Shown one piece after another: positions 34,610-46,004 of a stretch of DNA of 64,000 nt (positions are counted from its first letter, which is position 1; each line of letters begins with the position of its first letter). The notes below the pieces were generated by a model. It did not search any database and was not told where the DNA came from. It saw only the letters and a list, made by a program, of their open reading frames with translations. Position numbers and translations under genes: made by a program. Source of the stretch: Achatina immaculata (Eukaryota > Mollusca > Gastropoda > Stylommatophora > Achatinidae); assembly GCA_009760885.1 (NCBI GenBank), contig CM019701.1, positions 19,460,630 through 19,524,629 of the forward strand, written 5' to 3'.

Positions 34610-35495
34610 GATGTTAATGATGAAAGGGTATATGAGAAAAGAAATAATCACACTACAAGAAACAGAGAAAGTAAATACAGAGGTAAAGGAATGAGACGAA
34701 ATAAGAGGCACTAGCAGCGAGGTATTTGTGATGGTATTTGTAATGTTATTTTCAGGTTTCAAATTGATGCGCATACATATAAGTGGTAATTCTTTACCGA
34801 TGATAGAGTTACATATTCTTTTTATGTTTATGAGAGACGAGAATAATATGGTTCGCAGTGATGATGTAATTATCTTTGTATTACTACTATTGTATTGCCC
34901 TAAAACTGTGAATGTCAGTGTTATGCCAGGTATTAGCTAGGTATATATATTTTTTATTTGATGATGATGATGATGATGATGCCTCCGATATATGAGATAC
35001 TGAGGCAAACTTTGGTGTATAATAGATACATTAGAGTGGAATACTTGGGTTTTGCCATATTGGTTAGTGTAACCGACAAGGTTGTATTGGGAGTAACAAT
35101 ATGAGGGCATCCTCAACACTAGCAAAGATTGACATAGAGGAATGGAGGCCCAAGAATTATCATGGATAATTGAGGACTTTGGGGGAGAGATAATGTCAGT
35201 CAGTGGATGAAAATTCGTTGAAAGTATGATGGGAGTATTATGGCTTTCAAGGAGCCAGTAAATCATGTTTTTCACACTGAGTATGTGTTAGGGAATATGT
35301 GTGATATATCCTATTGTTGCCACCGAATATGAGAATCGGGTGGTTAGCCAATATAAGTTCATCACAAGGTCAATGAGCTGATTTGTTTTGAAGTTGGGGC
35401 TCACATCTTATGACATTTTCTTTGTCATTTGAAAGAATGTATGTTTTAATTCTTTTTCTTGAGTGTGTATATGAAGTCACTTTGATGCGGAATAT
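34610..35495 (+). other. LTR element interior, 3' part
   Basis: No domain recognised. An AT-rich open stretch (34728-34940) reads hydrophobic. A (GAT)n run lies at 34960-34981. An antisense reading at 34937-35275 has nothing familiar. Confidence 0.4.
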
Positions 35496-35961
35496 CATCA
35501 TCATCGTGTACCATGCCGACTGGCGTTGGCTATTATGCCTCTCCAGAGTACGCGATCCCTCATGCAGGCCATCAGCTCAGTTGGTGATCTCCTCTCACAC
35601 CATCCCGTCAGACTGTCCAGTATCATTTCTCTTGGTCTTCCTCTTGATCTTCTTCCTTCTATTTTTCCTGTTGTTATAATATTTTCAATGCCCCCTCTTC
35701 TCATTGCATGTCTTATGAAAGTACATTGTCTCTCTCTCTTATCTTTTTACAAGGTTTTTTGTCTCTCCAGCTCTTCTCCTATATTCTTCATTATTTAGTT
35801 TTGCTGTCCAGGGGATTCGCAACATTCTTCTAATAAACCACATTTCTGCTGCTTCCAATGATTTTTGTGCAGACTTGCCTATTGTCCATGATTCACTTCC
35901 ATATAACAAGATAGGTTCAATATAGCATTTTAGGACTCGTTTTCTAACATTCATTGATAAG
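35496..35961 (-). mobile_element. LINE family B 3' end, copy 3
   Basis: Target duplication GATGCGGAATAT, exact over 12 bp (35484-35495 and 35962-35973). The - strand encodes KRVLKCYIEPILLYGSESWT then GGIENIITTGKIEGRRSRGR; the (GAT)n tail is only ~4 units. It inserted into the LTR element interior. Confidence 0.95.
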
Positions 35962-35973
35962 GATGCGGAATAT

Positions 35974-36299
35974 GTATCATCTAAAAAAGAAGAATGAATT
36001 AATGTTTTATAGGCAAATTTTTTAACACGATGTAAAAGTTATGCTGTATGGGTTTTTTTAATGATGATTTTGAATACGACAGAAATTAATTAACATGTAT
36101 TTAGACAAAGTAGTCCATATTGTTTACAGTTAACATTCTGACTAAAAACAAGGAGAGGTGACTGGGTGACTGCAAAGTGAATTTTTTGGTATTGTTGTTC
36201 AGATGAAAACATATTTTGGTAGTTCATTACTTACAAGGCACTTTGCTAATTTTTTTAGTAGGCATAATGTTAACAATATGACTAAAACATGGGGAGGTT
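35974..36299 (+). other. LTR element interior up to polypurine tract
   Basis: No ORF. Two purine-rich words, AAAACAAGGAGAGGTG (~36145) and CATGGGGAGG (36288-36297), follow 'AACATTCTGACTAA' and 'AACAATATGACTAA', so this end holds a short imperfect duplication of the tract region. Confidence 0.5.
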
Positions 36300-37050
36300 T
36301 GTAGCATGGCCTTGTAAGTAATGATGATTGTTGTTATTATTATTATTAATAAATATGGTTATGAAAATATACTGTAAACAAAATAGTAACATCGAATAGT
36401 GACAGAGAAAAGTAGGTAGAAAAAGGAAGAGAAAGGTATAAAACTTCCATGGCATATAAGACGAGGACAAAAGTAAACAGTGGAAAGAGTGAACAGAAAA
36501 AGACGAGACTCAGTGATGCTGACATGTAGGTAATACGAAGAGGACGAGACGATATAAAATCAGACGGAAGATGGTTTTCGAGTGGTTTAAGCGATTAAGA
36601 AAGATTGACACTTTTGAAACTTTGAGTACAGTGATTTTAGACGAGAAACTAGTTGACAACGTGTTTCAGATGGGATATTGTACAGAGTTTAGAATTGTCC
36701 TCGTATCATGTGTAGAGTATTTTGAAGTTGAAAACTTGCAACATTTAGAATATGATAGAGTTTGATAATGTGAATAAATGATTATGTGCTTCAACGACGA
36801 AACTAACAAAGATTATGTCATTTTGCATCTTAGTACAAGTGATGTTGTCAACAATAAATCTATTACCTTATTAATCAGAATTAAATAATGGAAGAACATT
36901 TCGTCGGACTTCCTCTGATTAGTGAAATGGTAATGTTTGTGAAACCTAATCTAAACAACAGAAATCTGGATGTGTGTGGAGATAAAGTGGGTATTAATCA
37001 AGAACATGTTTTTTAGTCAGAAATATATAATTCACAATCTTCAATGTTAT
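36300..37050 (+). repeat. right LTR-like repeat, internally shorter
   Basis: 751 bp. GACGAGACTCAGTGATGCTG runs on into GAAGAGGACGAGACGATATA, skipping the ~750 bp (net of the LINE) found in the left repeat. TATAAAA at 36437-36443 and AATAAA at 36773-36778 sit as promoter and poly(A) signals might. Its end reads TTAT where the left has TTACA. Confidence 0.78.
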
Positions 37051-37051
37051 A

Positions 37052-37509
37052 TTCAAACTGCCTTGTTTTCCTCTGTTTGTTTGTTTGTTTCTGGTTTTAT
37101 GATAATCTTCAGAAATTAAGTTTTTCTGTTCCTATCTGTTATTTTTTTTTGTCGCCGTGACCTTTGATGCTTTTTCCACGGCTGTTTTTTTTAATCTAGC
37201 ATGTTTGCTGTTATCATATAAATAGTAACAAATCGAAAACATAATATTTTTCAAGCACAGACAAATACTGCAGCTGTTTCAAATGTTTCTTATTTCTATA
37301 TTGAAGTTATGTTTCAGTTTTTAGTATATTTGTTTCCTTGTTCTTGGGTTCTTTTCTTCCTGTTTTAGCCGTCATGGTCAACATGAAGATGTTCTTCTGC
37401 TAATTACATAGCACTTTTTTAACCTTCATCTAACAAAAGTTTTTGTTTTGAGTTTCCCTTGTCTAAACCTAATAAACTACATAATTTCCCTTGCTGTTGG
37501 TGGAACCAA
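37052..37509. other. unassigned T-rich sequence
   Basis: Right flank of the LTR element; no feature recognised. Confidence 0.4.
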
Positions 37510-37622
37510 TGCTAATTTATGTATCATTATACTACATGTATCATTCTACTACATGTATCATTATACTATATGTATCATTATGTTAATGTTTCATTATACT
37601 ACATGTGTCATTATATAATGCA
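37510..37622. repeat. ~18-bp minisatellite, 5-6 copies
   Basis: Repeats of ATGTATCATTATACTAC with small length changes. It ends at the start of a LINE A fragment. Confidence 0.8.
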
Positions 37623-37624
37623 TC

Positions 37625-38287
37625 TTTCCTATCGGAACGTATGCCCGAGAGACATGGTCACTTAGCAAAGCAGCTGAGAAACACATAAATGCCTTTGAAT
37701 GTAAATGCTACAGAAGAGTTTGGCCATGTTACACGGCTACCACCAGACAGTATAACACAGAAAACATTCACACTAAGATTTGTAGCTAACAGAGGAAGAT
37801 GCCGCCCACGCAGGAGATGGGAGGAGGAAATTACAGAAGCCTTAAATATCCCATTATACGAAGAAGTAAATCGTCAAGCCCTTTCAAGACGTCTATTTGT
37901 CCCTTCAACAACGAAAGGTATATAAGGAAGGAGACAAGACAAGACAAGAGTTCTTCAAATGGCACCAACAAGAAAAAACCAAAAACAAATGTATCCACAC
38001 TACAAGAAGTTAACATTGAAGAAGGCTGCCTAGTAAAGAAGATTGAACAGAGAGCATTAAAATATTTTGGACATATTAAACGTCATGAGAATATAGAGAA
38101 GACAGTTTTGGAAAGCTATATAATGGGAAAAAGAAAGAAGAAGACCAAGGCAAAGATGGCTGCAAGACATCGTTGATGATCTGTGAATGGATGCATCAGC
38201 AGCAGGGCATCTTGCTTACAACCGAGAGGTCTACAGGCGAGACGTTAGGGAAGCAAAGTTCCGCAAGGGACATGCAAATGACTGACT
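37625..38287 (+). mobile_element. LINE family A 3' end, copy 5, interrupted
   Basis: The left part (37625-37720) encodes the SKAAEKHINAFECKCYRR region. After a 0.23-kb insertion it resumes with QEVNIEEGCLVKKIEQRALK and YFGHIKRHENIEKTVLES, ending in GACATGCAAATGACTGACTA. Its frames are broken. Confidence 0.88.
37721..37952 (+). mobile_element. LINE family N 3' end inside LINE A
   Basis: Encodes FGHVTRLPPDSITQKTF, CRPRRRWEEEITEALN and RLFVPSTTKG, with the tail (ACAAG)3. The word AGAGTT occurs on both sides and is shared with the target, fitting a short target duplication. Confidence 0.75.
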
Positions 38288-38299
38288 ATGTACTACAGA

Positions 38300-38740
38300 G
38301 GTGAATCAAGAACTAAGCTTATTTCTTTTCTTTTAATTAAAAAAAAATACAAATATGATTAAAAACTCCTTTAACACTTTTCAGCATACTCGTTCCCTCA
38401 AATCAACGTGCAATGCTGGTCTGCTGCTGCTTCACTTATGCCTGGATTTTCTGTAAACATATCCTCTGACTAATCCTCAACTAGCCATGCGCAACTTCTT
38501 TAATCTCTTCATCTGTACGGAACTTCTTCCCACCTACCGCCTCTTTGATTAATCACAAGGTGCGAGGTCGGGTGAATATGTATGATGTGGGAGGAACTCC
38601 AGACGAAGGTTCCTATTTTGTTGAGCTGGTGCATGTGCTGTGGTGCGAAGCAGCGTAACAATACACCAGAACTGAGCAAACCGCGACGATTGCAGGTTTC
38701 AAGTGGATCTCTAGCAGATCGTTGTTTATCATAGTGTCCT
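38300..38740 (-). pseudogene. second mariner-like transposase fragment
   Basis: On the - strand one frame gives LPHHTYSPDLAPCD, the third-aspartate motif of mariner transposases (HPPYSPDLAPxD), preceded by a remnant of the second-aspartate DNAxPH motif (TLLRTTAHAPAQQ) and followed by TDEEIKE-like and LQKIQA-like text. Only the C-terminal half is recognisable and frames shift repeatedly. Terminal repeats were not found. Confidence 0.6.
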
Positions 38741-39534
38741 CTGGCCATGTAATTTTCCAGGCTTGAGCCTCTTTACAGTCAAAAGAGAGAGAGGGTGAGC
38801 ATCAAGTTTCCGGCTTATGGAGTTGTACGGAACTATTTTGGTTTCAGCGAGAAAGAACGTTGCCATTCCTGGCTGGCCCGCGCTGTCTCTGACTAGAAGC
38901 AAGGTCGCCAACATTCGTACACACTGACTACACGTCTTAAAAAGCCGTCTCATTTAGTTCAGAATATCACATGCCCAAATAAAGCGAATAATTAAGGGCT
39001 GTTCTTCTCTCGTGCATGTTTCCTAAGGAGCTGTCATCTTTGATTTGGTCCGCTGACATGATATTTCCAAAAAGACTCACGTGCCTCCACGCACGTACAT
39101 ATAGAGAGGGATGGCATAACGTGTCTGTGCTACATCTGTCTACTACTCGATTTAGATTTTTGTGAAGGAAAACTAAAGTTACTCGCCGTGGTATGTATAG
39201 AATGCTAAATAACTCACAAATGTTAATAAAATCGTTATATCCAAGTCGTTATTTTTTTTAACTTAAAGGTTACATATGTTCTTTTACATGTGCACGCTGG
39301 AGCTGTCCAGATGTTTGCCGAGTCCAGACACCCCTCAATCAGGCCAGACAAAAGAGTGTGTCAATTTAGTGTGAAGAATGAAGTTGTGAGAATCGATATA
39401 AATACCATCAGTGCTATTGACCGCAAGTCTCTTTTCACATGTAATAGTCAGGGATATGCAGACTTACATATGGGTAAGCTGATGGATAAATAGTCGGGGA
39501 TATGCAGACTTACATATGGGTAAAAAAAAAAGTA
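38741..39534. other. unassigned sequence
   Basis: May include more of the mariner relic up to ~38950. A 27-bp word (GGGATATGCAGACTTACATA) occurs twice at about 39451 and 39497. Confidence 0.4.
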
Positions 39535-39800
39535 AAGATAGTCCCATAGCATTTCAAATGCCGTAGGGGGTGAAGCGTTAGAAACCTCATTATGCTGGGT
39601 CATCAGCGTGTGAGGTAGGGTGACCAGTTCCTTTCCTCGCTGCCTTTACTTCCCAGATTTTCTCTGGTACCCATTTTACGAGGCTGGGTCGACCTCAGGG
39701 CCGTATTGGTCGGAAAAAAAATCCCGCTCAGCTGGGGATTCGAACCCTCGACCATTTGGTTGCTAGACGAGTGCTCTAACCACTACGCTAGCCGGCCCCT
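39535..39800 (-). mobile_element. SINE family G, copy 2, best tRNA-like head
   Basis: On the - strand the head reads GCCGGCTAGCGTAGTGGTTA, GAGCACTCGTCTAGCAACC and GGGTTCGAATCCC. This gives clear A and B boxes and a tRNA-like order, though no mature tRNA fold is claimed. The body includes GGGTACCAGAGAAAATCTGG, and the 3' end is T-rich after ATCTTTAC. Total ~265 bp. Confidence 0.82.
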
Positions 39801-39829
39801 ATATGGGTAAGCTGATAGGTAAATAGCTT

Positions 39830-40270
39830 AACATATGATTACTGAATTAGACCGATGAGTTAGTAGTGGATAAGTAGGTAGGTATGTTGGTATATTAGTC
39901 AGTAAATTAAGTAAACTGATAGGTTCAGAGAGATCAAACAGTCAGGTAGGTAGGTAGATAAGTTAATAGTGTGATAGGTAAACGGATAGGCAGGCATACT
40001 TTTCAGCCAAGACAGCAGCCAGACAGGAACCCACGACAGTCTGGCATGTAGATACTTCAGGCAAGCAGCTAAGTAGGCAGATAGGTTGAGCGACTGGTAG
40101 GTAAGTGGACAGCAAGACCGAGCAGGCAGATTTACTAAACAAGCAAACATGTCAGACAAACAAACAGACACATCAGGCAGGCATGCAGACATGTTAGACA
40201 AGCAGACAGACACATCAATCAAACATGTAGACATATCAGACAGACGTGCAGACATCTGAGACAGGCGGGC
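39830..40270. repeat. degenerate tetranucleotide-type tract
   Basis: GTAGGTAGGT, AGACAAACAAACAGACA and CAGGCAGGCATGCAGACATG style repeats, strongly diverged. The - strand gives a repeating SVCLSNMSACLPDV-like peptide. Confidence 0.75.
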
Positions 40271-40529
40271 AAGTAGGAAGGAATTGAGACAATGAGATAA
40301 CCATTAAATGAAATATTCCGGTTTGCAAATTTTAGCCATAAGTGAATATTTTGTTTCTCCCAGTTAGAAATATATAGCTCTGTTTCTGTTCTTCATCTAG
40401 AGGTCTAGCTAACACAGCGCTGTGATTTCGTTTTATGAATTACAACTTTTGTAGACTAATCTAATGCGATAGCGATTTTAATTATCTGTTGATTATTTTT
40501 GAGGCTTATTTCCCTTTTTCATATTGAGT

Positions 40530-40600
40530 GTAAGATTTAAGTGAGCTGACCTCCCTTGGCTCGGGAACCCTGGAGAAGTTTACATTTGTCACGTGTACAT
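40530..40600 (-). repeat. dispersed repeat family P fragment
   Basis: The complement reads AAACTTCTCCAGGGTTCCCG and AGCCAAGGGAGGTCAGCTC, like 25790-25850 and 46330-46375. Confidence 0.45.
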
Positions 40601-40699
40601 GTGCACGCGTGAGTACTTATACTGTCACAGCTGCAAAACTGAAGGCAGAAAAACTCTGTTGTAAAGAGCAAAACAACACAGCTCCTTAGAGCATCAGAC

Positions 40700-41195
40700 A
40701 ATGTCTTATACTGTCAACAACTGTGGCCCTACAATGGGTACCATCCCACTGTGGAATAGCTGACACCCTGTCTAAAGCTGGCAGGAATCAAGACCAAACA
40801 AATCATCCAGTAAACTACCAAGAGGCGAAAACTATAATCCGTAACCAGTGCAGGTCTGAATGGAAGATACAACTGAAATGCAACAATGAACAAGATCCAA
40901 TACACCAACTACAAAGACATCAGCAAACAATCCTCTTTCGCCTAAGGACAGGCCACTGCAGACAACAGAGCCATCTACTTCGGCTCAAACTGTCTCACAC
41001 AGACGAGTGTCCAGACTCATGAACATATCCTTCAAGAGTGCCCAAATCATGCGGACCTGAGGCGTGAGACGTGGCCAGAGGACACAAGCTTGGGCCAAAA
41101 GCTTTGGGGCTCCTATCAGGATCTGGAGAAGACTTCGAGCTTTGCCATGTCGACAGGGATCAGGATTTGATGTGACCAACAATCTCGAAAGCAGA
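40700..41195 (+). mobile_element. LINE family D 3' end with RNase H remnant, copy 1
   Basis: Reads LQWVPSHCGIADTLSKAG, the end of an RNase H domain (usual form QWVPSHCGIxGNExAD) with an internal deletion. It continues HQQTILFRLRTGHCRQQSHL, LRLKLSHTDECP and EHILQECP-like text, then ends in GAAGAAGAAGG. LINEs of the I and related clades carry such a C-terminal RNase H and Cys/His tail; the exact clade is uncertain. Confidence 0.82.
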
Positions 41196-41463
41196 AGAAG
41201 AAGGAAAGCATCAGAGGAGTTACTTCCCCCCTCCACCCGCCCCTCAAGTAATGTAGCTTCTGACTTTCCTACCAATTTAAGGTTGGCTCTTACTATTCGT
41301 CATATCATTTTCCACACATAATCCCCCTATGTTCGCGTTCATTTCTGCTTCTTTCTCTCTAAACCAGGTATTACTAACCTTTTCACAAGCACACTTACCT
41401 CTCATGGATTGCCAGTTATATATACATACCCTCCATGGATTGCTCGATATATCCCCACGCTCC
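41196..41463. other. unassigned sequence
   Basis: No feature recognised. The phrase TATACATACCCTCCATGGAT suggests a short local repeat of 'CTCATGGATTGC'. Confidence 0.35.
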
Positions 41464-42235
41464 TTATGGATCTCTCTCCCACTCCCTCTCACCCTCTCTC
41501 TCTCACTCTCACTCTCACTCTCACTCTCTCTCTCTCTCTCTGAACCTTAAGTGCCCAATGCACACGGGGCTTCCGCAAGGGTTTTCCACAAACCCCTGTC
41601 CTTTGCCTTTTTTCCGCACTTGCCCAAGTGAGCCCTCTGTTGTTCAGCATCCTCTATGTTGTTCTTCTCCATGTCTCTTTTGGTCTACCCTTACTTCTGT
41701 TCCCCTGTGGTGTCCATCTTAGTGCTATTTTTGGTAGTGAGTTGTCAGTCATTCGGAGCACATGCCCCAACCATCGCCATCGTCTTTCCTCAATAATTGC
41801 TGTCAGTGGCTTCATCTGCATTTCTGCCAACAAGATGTTATTTCTTATGGTGTTTGGCCAAAAATTCTTCTAATTCTTCATAAACATTTAGTCTGGAAAG
41901 AATTCAGCTTATTTTCTATGGTTTTGGTGATTTTCCAGTATTCACTTCTATAGAGTAGTACACTTAGAACAATCCTCTTAAATATCCTGATTTTCATCTT
42001 CGTGCTTAGTTTTTTTTTATTTCCATATAGTGTGTGGCACTGCAAAAGCCTGGGTTTGCTCTAGTAAGTCTGTTGTTGATGTCCTCTGTGGTGTCTCCAT
42101 CTTCTACTACTCTATTACCAAGATATACAAATTCGTTGGCCTCCTAGCTTGTTATCTACTCTCAATACATTTCTGTTCTTCGCATTTTGCTTCATTAACT
42201 TTGTCTTTCATACATTGATCCTTATGGATATGGCC
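41464..42235 (-). mobile_element. LINE family L 3' end, copy 3 (longest)
   Basis: The (GA)n tail on the - strand is at 41464-41545. The body includes the WKTLAEAPCALGT and ANEFVYLGNRVVEDGDTTED motifs of the post-RT region in broken frames. Confidence 0.8.
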
Positions 42236-42384
42236 TAGAATATATTCATAACCCCTTCACTAGACTGTTGAAATCATTATCCACGGGACAAGTCTGAGTC
42301 TAGTTTGAGGTCTGAAAATGTCGATAGCTTATTTTACATTGCATGTGGATAGCTAGAAACTGAAAGAAAATTCTAATCGTACAC

Positions 42385-42665
42385 TATAGGTACACGTGAA
42401 CATCCCCATTCCTATGCCTTTAAGACATATATGGGATACGTTGTTTCCAGGACCATCGGCACACGAAGGTGTTACGTGGATAGCATCAGGTCTGGCTGTT
42501 TTACCTTCGCATTTTTCTCTGATACCTATCTTAAGAGGCTGGGTTCATCCCGATGCCTTTCTGATGTGGTGGTACCAGGAAGAAATATCCCCCACTGATG
42601 GGATTGGAATCCAGAACCACCGGATTAGTAGGCCGAGCACCACACCACTCAACAAATCAGTACGG
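42385..42665 (-). mobile_element. SINE family G, copy 3
   Basis: The - strand head TGTTGAGTGGTGTGGTGCTC and TTCTGGATTCCAATCCC is a worn A/B-box pair. The body has CAGCCTCTTAAGATAGGTAT and CATATATGTCTTAAAGGCAT. Confidence 0.7.
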
Positions 42666-43079
42666 CGTCACACAATGCCAATAGCTTAGTTTGCACTACG
42701 TTCGGATAGTCAAGAAAAGAAGCATCACAAGGACAATTCTAATAATATAATTTTTGTTTTTCAAAAGTTTTTTACAGAACAAATCTCACACCTCGATCAT
42801 TTGGTTCCAATATCTTCAGGGGATAATCATTGGTAAGTGAAATGGACATTACCGGTCTTCACATTCAATTCTCACATTCAATTCTCCGTTCCCAGCGACC
42901 CACTGGACATTTCTATACCGCGTCTTCCAATGAATGTCATTAATATGGTCCTACTTACCTGTATGAGGACTGTCCTGTTTGTCACTCTTGTGACTTCTTA
43001 TATTCAGAGAAATAGCTTTGTCGTGTCTTTTCACTGAGATTTTTTTTCTTTATGATATTATTAAACTTGGAAGCAAGAG
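42666..43079. other. unassigned sequence
   Basis: No gene or repeat recognised. Confidence 0.4.
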
Positions 43080-43466
43080 AGATGTGATTTTTGGAGATAG
43101 ACGCAACACACTGCCTGGTCAAACAGTAGAAAGAGTCGAAGGCGTCCATTAAAGAAGTTTCATATCAATGAAAAACTGGTTAAGGTTACAAGAAAAAAAA
43201 GACACTCAAGATTTCTTGGATGTGTCATCAGAGGACAGAAGTCAGAGAATCTGGCAACGACTGGAAATTTAAAGGGGGGGGGGGGTGAAAGGAAAAGGAA
43301 GAGCAACGGAAAATTATCTCAGTTGACTGACCAAGTGGAATATAAAAATAAAAGCATTTGAACTGACTAGAAACACCAGGGATCGTGCAAGATGGAGAAA
43401 CCATGATCGCCAAGTCATACACCACTGCAAAGAATAATAATAATAATAGTAATAATAATAATAATT
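43080..43466 (+). mobile_element. LINE family O 3' end with (AAT)n tail
   Basis: Reads KRHSRFLGCVIRG, then, past a G run (43274-43285), LTRNTRDRARWRNHDRQVIH, and ends in (AAT)n at 43433-43465. The RxRARWR motif before a terminal repeat is typical of LINE ORF2 ends. Confidence 0.7.
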
Positions 43467-43794
43467 TTCTGTGGTTCTCGCGATTTCACGTTTTGTGTGC
43501 ACGTATAATTGTTTCTAGAATTTCAGGTTTTTTGTTTTGTTTTTTTTTTGGGGGGGGGAGATATTTTATGAGCACCTGAGCGATCAGTCTATGTAGAATG
43601 TGTGTATGTGTGTGTGTGTGGGGGGGGGGGGTGGAGGAAGTGAATGAGATTACTGGTGGATGAAATGGCTACGTCAGTTCCCTCGGAGAATCCAGAGAGT
43701 CTGAAAGCCGACAGATATTTTATTTCAATGCGACATTACAAAATATAGAATCTTTGGGCCCATAAAGGATACCAGCGTTGGGGAGTGGAGAGCT
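43467..43794. other. unassigned sequence with T, GT and G runs
   Basis: Contains a T run with G run at 43538-43557 and (TG)n-(G)n at 43600-43631. No gene. Confidence 0.5.
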
Positions 43795-44120
43795 AGAAAG
43801 AACACACTGAACTGAACAGCTTATTTAAATCACAGCGGATTACAAACGTCTTGGAACTGAACAGACTACGCTGGCTGGGCCGTGTAGAAAGAATGGGAGA
43901 GAACAGGCAGAGGGAAATGATGTATGAAGGAAACGAAACCAAGAGGTAGACCAAGACAGAGATGGAGAGACAACTTAGACGAGACAACTGCAGAGAACTG
44001 GTGCCATCGGCTGAAGAGAGAAGATTAGGAATAGAGAAGAATAGAGGCGAACTTTACCTGATCAGTGAGCCCTTAATAGCTCGAAAAGCTGAAAAAGAAG
44101 AAGAAGAAGGAAGATGAAGA
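43795..44120 (+). mobile_element. LINE family E 3' end, copy 2
   Basis: Reads LNRLRWLGRVERMGENRQRE, MMYEGNETKR, then EERRLGIEKNRGELYL, and ends in (GAA)n. It matches the - strand of 18116-18400. Confidence 0.85.
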
Positions 44121-44190
44121 TTGATTGATTGATCTTTATTTCAAAAGGGTTAAGAAGAAGAAAAAGAAGAAGAAGAAGAAGAATTTACAA
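44121..44190 (-). repeat. LINE-like tail plus (GAA)n
   Basis: The complement reads AAATAAAGATCAATCAATCA, like the tail at 24575. It lies between two (GAA)n runs. Confidence 0.45.
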
Positions 44191-45239
44191 AGTTTCTGTC
44201 TTATTACTATTTATCTTTCTATAAAATATATACCCGTCCTATTTCTCTCGTTGTATGAGTATCTGCCAAGACATTTCTTTGTCACGTTATCTCCTTCATG
44301 TGACATGTACCTATCCCAGTTTACCGATATCTGTTATGTTGTCTCTCTTGTTTCTTCACTCTGTTGTTCACAATTTCTCTTTCAATCCCTCGTGGCATTT
44401 CCGGCATCTTCTCTTACTGTCTAATGCTGTTATCAGCGAGTAATGTAATCCGCTCCCGAAGAATTATCACAACCAATTAAACTGGTTGGAAAAACATAAT
44501 CAACAGTTTGGCGATCCGGACAATCTCCAAGAACGTCAATGGCGTGGTTTTTTGCAGTGTTTATTCTACTGTATTTTTTCGAAAAATAATCACATCATGG
44601 CGTCATCAGTGCCAAGGTTAGGACACACTTCCGGCGACCTTGTTGACCTCCTGTCTGAGAAGATGGAAGCCATGCAAGAAAATAAATAATAAACAGCCAA
44701 GTAATCGCAGGAGAACGATGATGATAAGAAGAAGAAGAAAAGGAGAAGAACGACGAGGAGATAACAGAACATGGACACTGGCTGCAGTTAATTAAGAAAG
44801 ATGGGCCACAGAAGAAAAATTTTAACATTCGCACATAAAAAATCGCGTGAAATTAAATCTAGAATTTGGAAAAAAAAAAAAAGAAACAGAGAAGGAAAAA
44901 AAGAAGAGCGAAATAGAGAAATATAAGAGACAAAAAAAAGGAAAACTGACGAAATAATGAGATATTACAAAAGGGCTTGTGAAGAGAAAAACTATGTAGC
45001 TTAATGAAACGATGCAATATAACGATTAACAAAATATGAAGTGAAAGATTTTAGTGGCCAGTGATAAGTAACAGTATCTGGAATGGTAACTCTCGCCTGG
45101 TGGCGTCTTTTGTTCCTTCTTACTCTCCCTATGTCATTCAGTATTTTTTCTACTGTCTCTATCCAGTGTAGTGTACACAAACCCACAGAAGGCAACGGGA
45201 AAGCACTGGTGTAGCTCCCAAGAATAGTTACGCTGGTAC
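44191..45239. other. unassigned sequence
   Basis: No gene supported. Purine-rich tracts occur at 44700-44760 and 44870-44945. Confidence 0.4.
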
Positions 45240-45365
45240 GGAGTCAGAGAAATAATACTGACGGGATCGTGTGAGAGGAGGAGATCACCAACTGAGCTAA
45301 TGGCCTGCGTGAAGGATCGAGTACTCTGGAGAAGCATAATAGCCAGCCCCCAGTCGGTACGGCAC

Positions 45366-45402
<37 letters not shown>

Positions 45403-45416
45403 CGATGATGATGATA
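45240..45416 (+). mobile_element. LINE family B 3' end, copy 4
   Basis: Only the last ~130 bp (GTGTGAGAGGAGGAGATCAC to GTACGGCACATGATGATG) with ~16 GAT-type tail units. Confidence 0.88.
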
Positions 45417-45514
45417 TATCCTGTGTAATCAGCCATGCGTATGCCTAACCACACAATGTTTTTTTTCCCTTTTGTTTTCCTCTGATTCTTATCTTTTCTG
45501 TCTGTTCCCACTGG

Positions 45515-45785
45515 CCAGAAGCTTCAGTCCCTCATAAAATGTCTGACACAGACGAGTGTCCTTATGGCAGTGGAGTCCAAACTCCAGAGCATATCCTTCA
45601 AGAGTGCCTAAACCTGAGGCGTGAGACATGGGCGGAGGTCACAAGCTTGGGGCAAAAGCTTTGGGGCTCCTAACAGGATCTGAAGAGGACTGTGATCTCT
45701 GCCGTGCCAACAGGGATCAAGATCTAATGTGACCAACAAACCTCGAACGCAGAAGAAGAAGTAGAAGAAGAAGAAGAAGAAGTCC
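45515..45785 (+). mobile_element. LINE family D 3' end, copy 2
   Basis: KMSDTDECPYGSGVQTPEHI and LQECLNLRRETW text, then CTTGGGGCAAAAGCTTTGGG and a (GAA)n tail with one TAGAAG variant. Confidence 0.85.
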
Positions 45786-46004
45786 TTCATACGCTGTAGT
45801 AGGGCAGTAGTGGCCGCGGGCTGGCGACAAAAGCTTGGCTTCATCTGACGATGTATAAACTAATAATCACATCACAGCTTGGATGACCGACAGCTAATGC
45901 TGCTGGATATGCTTCTGCATAAAAACAGAAATCTCAACATTTCCTTGGAAGACTCAGACAATATTTAGTGGTGAACATAATAACGGTGATCTATGAGTGC
46001 AGCT

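Larger units (their letters stand above)
29887..37050 (+). mobile_element. LTR-type retroelement, non-autonomous, with nested LINEs
   Basis: Two direct repeats (29887-31822 and 36300-37050) bound this block. ATTCA precedes the left one (29882-29886) and follows the right one (37051-37055), a 5-bp target duplication. The right repeat starts TGTAGC and the left one ends GTTACA, the expected TGT...ACA. TGGTGCACGTGGC at 31824 is a candidate tRNA primer site, and GGGGAGG (36291-36297) a polypurine tract. Three LINE pieces inserted later: 30319-30792, 33918-34234 and 35496-35961. Without them the interior is ~3.7 kb and encodes unidentified ORFs. I find no reverse transcriptase or integrase, so if this is a retrotransposon it depended on another element. 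Confidence 0.75.

Noticed and set aside
34728..34940. Hydrophobic ORF as an envelope-type gene of the LTR element
   Set aside because: Only 70 codons, AT-rich, with no signal peptide, cysteine pattern or cleavage site; not enough to name it.
39710..39800. Possible tRNA gene on the - strand
   Set aside because: Good B box, but it continues into the body of SINE family G and is one of four copies.
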